Assembly (NCBI GenBank): GCA_937859005.1
Contig: CALLYR010000539.1
Location: 1 to 7,323 of the forward strand
Source: an uncultured Paracoccus sp.
Lineage (GTDB): Bacteria; Pseudomonadota; Alphaproteobacteria; Rhodobacterales; Rhodobacteraceae
Length of the DNA: 7,323 bases
Direction of reading: 5' to 3'
The first letter of the stretch is position 1; each line of letters opens with the position of its first letter. Position numbers and translations under genes: made by a program. The notes beneath the pieces are model-generated. The model saw only the letters and a program-made list of their open reading frames with translations. It was not told where the DNA came from and made no database searches. Shown here piece after piece: positions 5,652 through 7,323 of the stretch.

Positions 5652-6688
5652 CAGCCCGTCCCCAGCCGCCGGCCCACGCCCTCGCGCGCCAGGAGCGGCC
5701 GCCACCAGGCCTCGTTGTCCAGATACCAGGCGACGGTGCGCCGCAGCCCCTCCTCGACCGTCACGCTCGGCCGCCAGCCCAGTTCCGTGCGGATGCGGGC
5801 CGGGTCGATGGCATAGCGGCGGTCGTGGCCGGGCCGGTCGGCGACAAAGCGGATCAGCCGGTCGTGCGGCGCGGCCTCGGGGCGCAACGCGTCCAGATGC
5901 GCGCAGATGGTGCGCACCAGGTCGATGTTGCGGGCCTCGTTCTCGCCGCCGATGTTGTAGCTGCGCCCGACCGCGCCCTTTTCGAGGCACAGCAGCAGCG
6001 CGTCGGCGTGATCCTCGACATAGAGCCAGTCGCGCACATTGGCCCCGTCGCCATAGACCGGGATCTCGCGCCCGTGCAGCGCGTTCAGGATCGCCACCGG
6101 CACCAGCTTCTCGGGGAAATGGAACGGCCCGTAGTTGTTGGAGCAGTTCGTCAGCACCACCGGCAGGCCATAGGTCTCGTGCCAGGCCCGCACCAGATGG
6201 TCGGAGGCGGCCTTGGACGCCGAATAGGGCGAGCGCGGGTCATAGGGCGTGGCTTCGGTGAACTGCCCGGTCCCGCCGAGGCTGCCGAACACCTCGTCGG
6301 TCGAGACATGGTGGAAGCGGAACCCCGCGGGCCGCCCCTCGCGCACCCACCAGGCCCGCGCGGCTTCCAGAAGGTTGTACGTGCCGGTCACGTTCGTCTC
6401 GACGAAGGCGCCGGGGCCGTCGATGGACCGGTCCACATGGCTTTCCGCCGCCAGATGCATCACCGCATCGGGCCTGTGCCGGGCAAGGATACGGTCCAGC
6501 GCCGCGCGGTCGCGGATGTCGGCATGCTCGAAGGCGTAAAGCGGGCTCTCCGCCACGGAGGCCACATTGGCCAGGTTCGCCGCATAGGTCAGCGCGTCGA
6601 GGTTCACGACCTTGTGCCCGCGCGCCACCGCCAGCCGCACCACCGCCGAGCCGATGAAGCCCGCGCCCCCCGTCACCAGGATCTTCAT
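5651..6688 (-). CDS. rmlB: dTDP-glucose 4,6-dehydratase (EC 4.2.1.46)
   Basis: A 345-residue extended short-chain dehydrogenase that converts dTDP-glucose to dTDP-4-dehydro-6-deoxyglucose with bound NAD+, the second step to dTDP-L-rhamnose. Seen: the NAD-binding TGGAGFIG (6-13), D31 after the second strand, HLAAESHVDRSID (78-90), HVSTDEVFG (127-135) with the T130-D131-E132 triad, the catalytic YSASK (155-159), TNCSNNYGPFHFPEKL (180-195), GDGANVRDWLYVEDH (213-227) and YNIGG (244-248). Length is standard (about 340-360). The C-terminal tail after residue 330 is variable. The start overlaps the rmlC stop (ATGA, 6685-6688), with GAGG about 7 nt upstream of the ATG. The stop shares one base with the following sulfotransferase-like gene. 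Confidence 0.97.
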   Translation of the reverse strand: MKILVTGGAGFIGSAVVRLAVARGHKVVNLDALTYAANLANVASVAESPLYAFEHADIRDRAALDRILARHRPDAVMHLAAESHVDRSIDGPGAFVETNVTGTYNLLEAARAWWVREGRPAGFRFHHVSTDEVFGSLGGTGQFTEATPYDPRSPYSASKAASDHLVRAWHETYGLPVVLTNCSNNYGPFHFPEKLVPVAILNALHGREIPVYGDGANVRDWLYVEDHADALLLCLEKGAVGRSYNIGGENEARNIDLVRTICAHLDALRPEAAPHDRLIRFVADRPGHDRRYAIDPARIRTELGWRPSVTVEEGLRRTVAWYLDNEAWWRPLLAREGVGRRLGTG

Positions 6689-7239
6689 GCCTCGACCTCG
6701 AAGGGCGACTGCCAGTCGGCAAAGGCGGGGGCGGCGCGGTCCTTGTCCGACAGCACCGGCTCGCGCACCCCCCAGTCGATGCCGAGGCTGTCCCAGCGCA
6801 CCGCCCCGTCCGCCGCCCTGTCATGGAAATCCGTGCATTTGTAGACGATCTCGGTGTCGTCCTCGCGCGTGACGAAGCCGTGCAGGAAGCCGGGCGGTAT
6901 CCACAGCTGCCGGCCATTCTCGAAGCTCAGCTCGACCCCCACCCAGCGGCCCCGGGTCGCGGACCCGCGCCGCCCGTCCACCGCCACGTCGTAAAGCCGC
7001 CCCCGCCCGCAGCGCACCAGCTTGCCCTGCGCATGCGGCGGCGCCTGGTAATGCAGCCCCCGCAGCGTGCCCGCCCGCGTCGACAGCGAATGGTTGTCCT
7101 GCACGAAGTCGGGCAGATGCACCCCGGCCTCTTCCAGCGTGCGCCGGCTCCAGCTTTCCGAAAAGAACCCGCGCGCGTCCCCGAACCGCGCCGGCGCCAG
7201 GATCAGCACCCCCGGAAGAGCCGTTTCCTTGATCTGCAT
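6685..7239 (-). CDS. rmlC: dTDP-4-dehydrorhamnose 3,5-epimerase (EC 5.1.3.13)
   Basis: A 184-residue cupin-fold epimerase acting on dTDP-4-dehydro-6-deoxyglucose, the third step to dTDP-L-rhamnose. Seen: GDARGFFSESW (20-30), FVQDNHSLS (45-53), LRGLHYQ with catalytic H63 (59-65), QGKLVRC with K73 (71-77), DVAVD (84-88), IPPGFLHGF with H120 (114-122) and Y133 in IVYKC (131-135). H63, K73 and Y133 lie at the numbers known from Salmonella RmlC, so start and frame are well supported. I chose the ATG at 7239 because AGGGG is 6 nt upstream and the length then equals the usual 180-185; a GTG 18 nt upstream would add six residues and cover the ribosome binding site. It is the first gene of the operon. 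Confidence 0.97.
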   Translation of the reverse strand: MQIKETALPGVLILAPARFGDARGFFSESWSRRTLEEAGVHLPDFVQDNHSLSTRAGTLRGLHYQAPPHAQGKLVRCGRGRLYDVAVDGRRGSATRGRWVGVELSFENGRQLWIPPGFLHGFVTREDDTEIVYKCTDFHDRAADGAVRWDSLGIDWGVREPVLSDKDRAAPAFADWQSPFEVEA

Positions 7240-7245
7240 CCTCGT

Positions 7246-7250
7246 CCCCT
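7246..7250 (-). promoter_or_regulatory. Ribosome binding site of rmlC
   Basis: On the minus strand AGGGG is followed by 6 nt and the ATG at 7239. It supports this start over the GTG at 7257. Confidence 0.5.
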
Positions 7251-7257
7251 CGTTCAC

Positions 7258-7323
7258 CCGCCGGTCCTATGCCACCGCAACCGCAGATTGGAAAGCATCC
7301 CCGGTTTGCATCGGAAAACCCCC
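7258..7323 (-). other. Upstream leader region of the rml operon
   Basis: No open frame of note is seen. It has slightly more A/T than the genes, as a promoter region would, but I see no convincing -35/-10 pair. On the plus strand GCAACCG (7277-7283) and CGGTTTGC (7302-7309) form a 7-bp inverted repeat with one bulged base and an 18-nt loop; it could be an operator or leader hairpin, with weak support. The true promoter may lie beyond the right edge. Confidence 0.3.

Noticed and set aside
5652..5990. Upstream extension of the sulfotransferase-like frame into rmlB
   Set aside because: It overlaps over 330 bp of well-supported rmlB and adds Arg/Pro-rich sequence. The ATG at 5651 sits just ahead of the conserved VGTHKTGTTS motif.
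5825..6844. Long plus-strand frame of 339 codons antisense to rmlB and rmlC
   Set aside because: It runs across two genes with full motif support on the other strand, is rich in His/Arg/Gly, and has no family features.

Overview
The window is very GC-rich, densely packed bacterial DNA. Strong G/C third-position use, the divergent ilvE / MarR-response regulator pair that resembles PetP-PetR of Rhodobacter, and the FemAB-like acyltransferase all point to an alphaproteobacterium of the Rhodobacteraceae/Paracoccaceae, quite possibly Paracoccus or a close relative. The genus is an inference from gene content and style only.

Left part (1-1839, minus strand): a FemAB-like/GNAT-type acyltransferase (COG3146-like) that runs off the left edge, preceded by ilvE, a complete branched-chain amino acid aminotransferase. 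A 154-bp divergent intergenic region (1840-1993) holds candidate promoters and imperfect palindromes. Middle part (1994-3231, plus strand): a MarR-family regulator and an OmpR-type response regulator overlapping by ATGA, most likely petP-petR, with no histidine kinase nearby. They converge on the next operon across a 25-bp gap that contains a perfect GC-rich hairpin.

Right part (3257-7239, minus strand): a five-gene operon transcribed right to left, rmlC, rmlB, a small sulfotransferase-like gene, rmlD, rmlA. The four rml genes are a complete set for making dTDP-L-rhamnose from glucose-1-phosphate: RmlA makes dTDP-glucose, RmlB dehydrates it, RmlC epimerises and RmlD reduces. Every junction overlaps (ATGA three times, TGATG once), so the genes are probably translationally coupled. 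The unexpected member is the 226-residue protein with PAPS-binding-type motifs placed between rmlB and rmlD. It suggests a sulfated, rhamnose-containing surface polysaccharide or glycolipid, but this is inference.

No RNA genes, mobile elements, CRISPR arrays or gene-free stretches above 300 bases were seen. The rightmost 84 bases (7240-7323) are the leader of the rml operon. The most notable thing is the sulfotransferase-like gene inside the rhamnose operon. I found no wholly new system.
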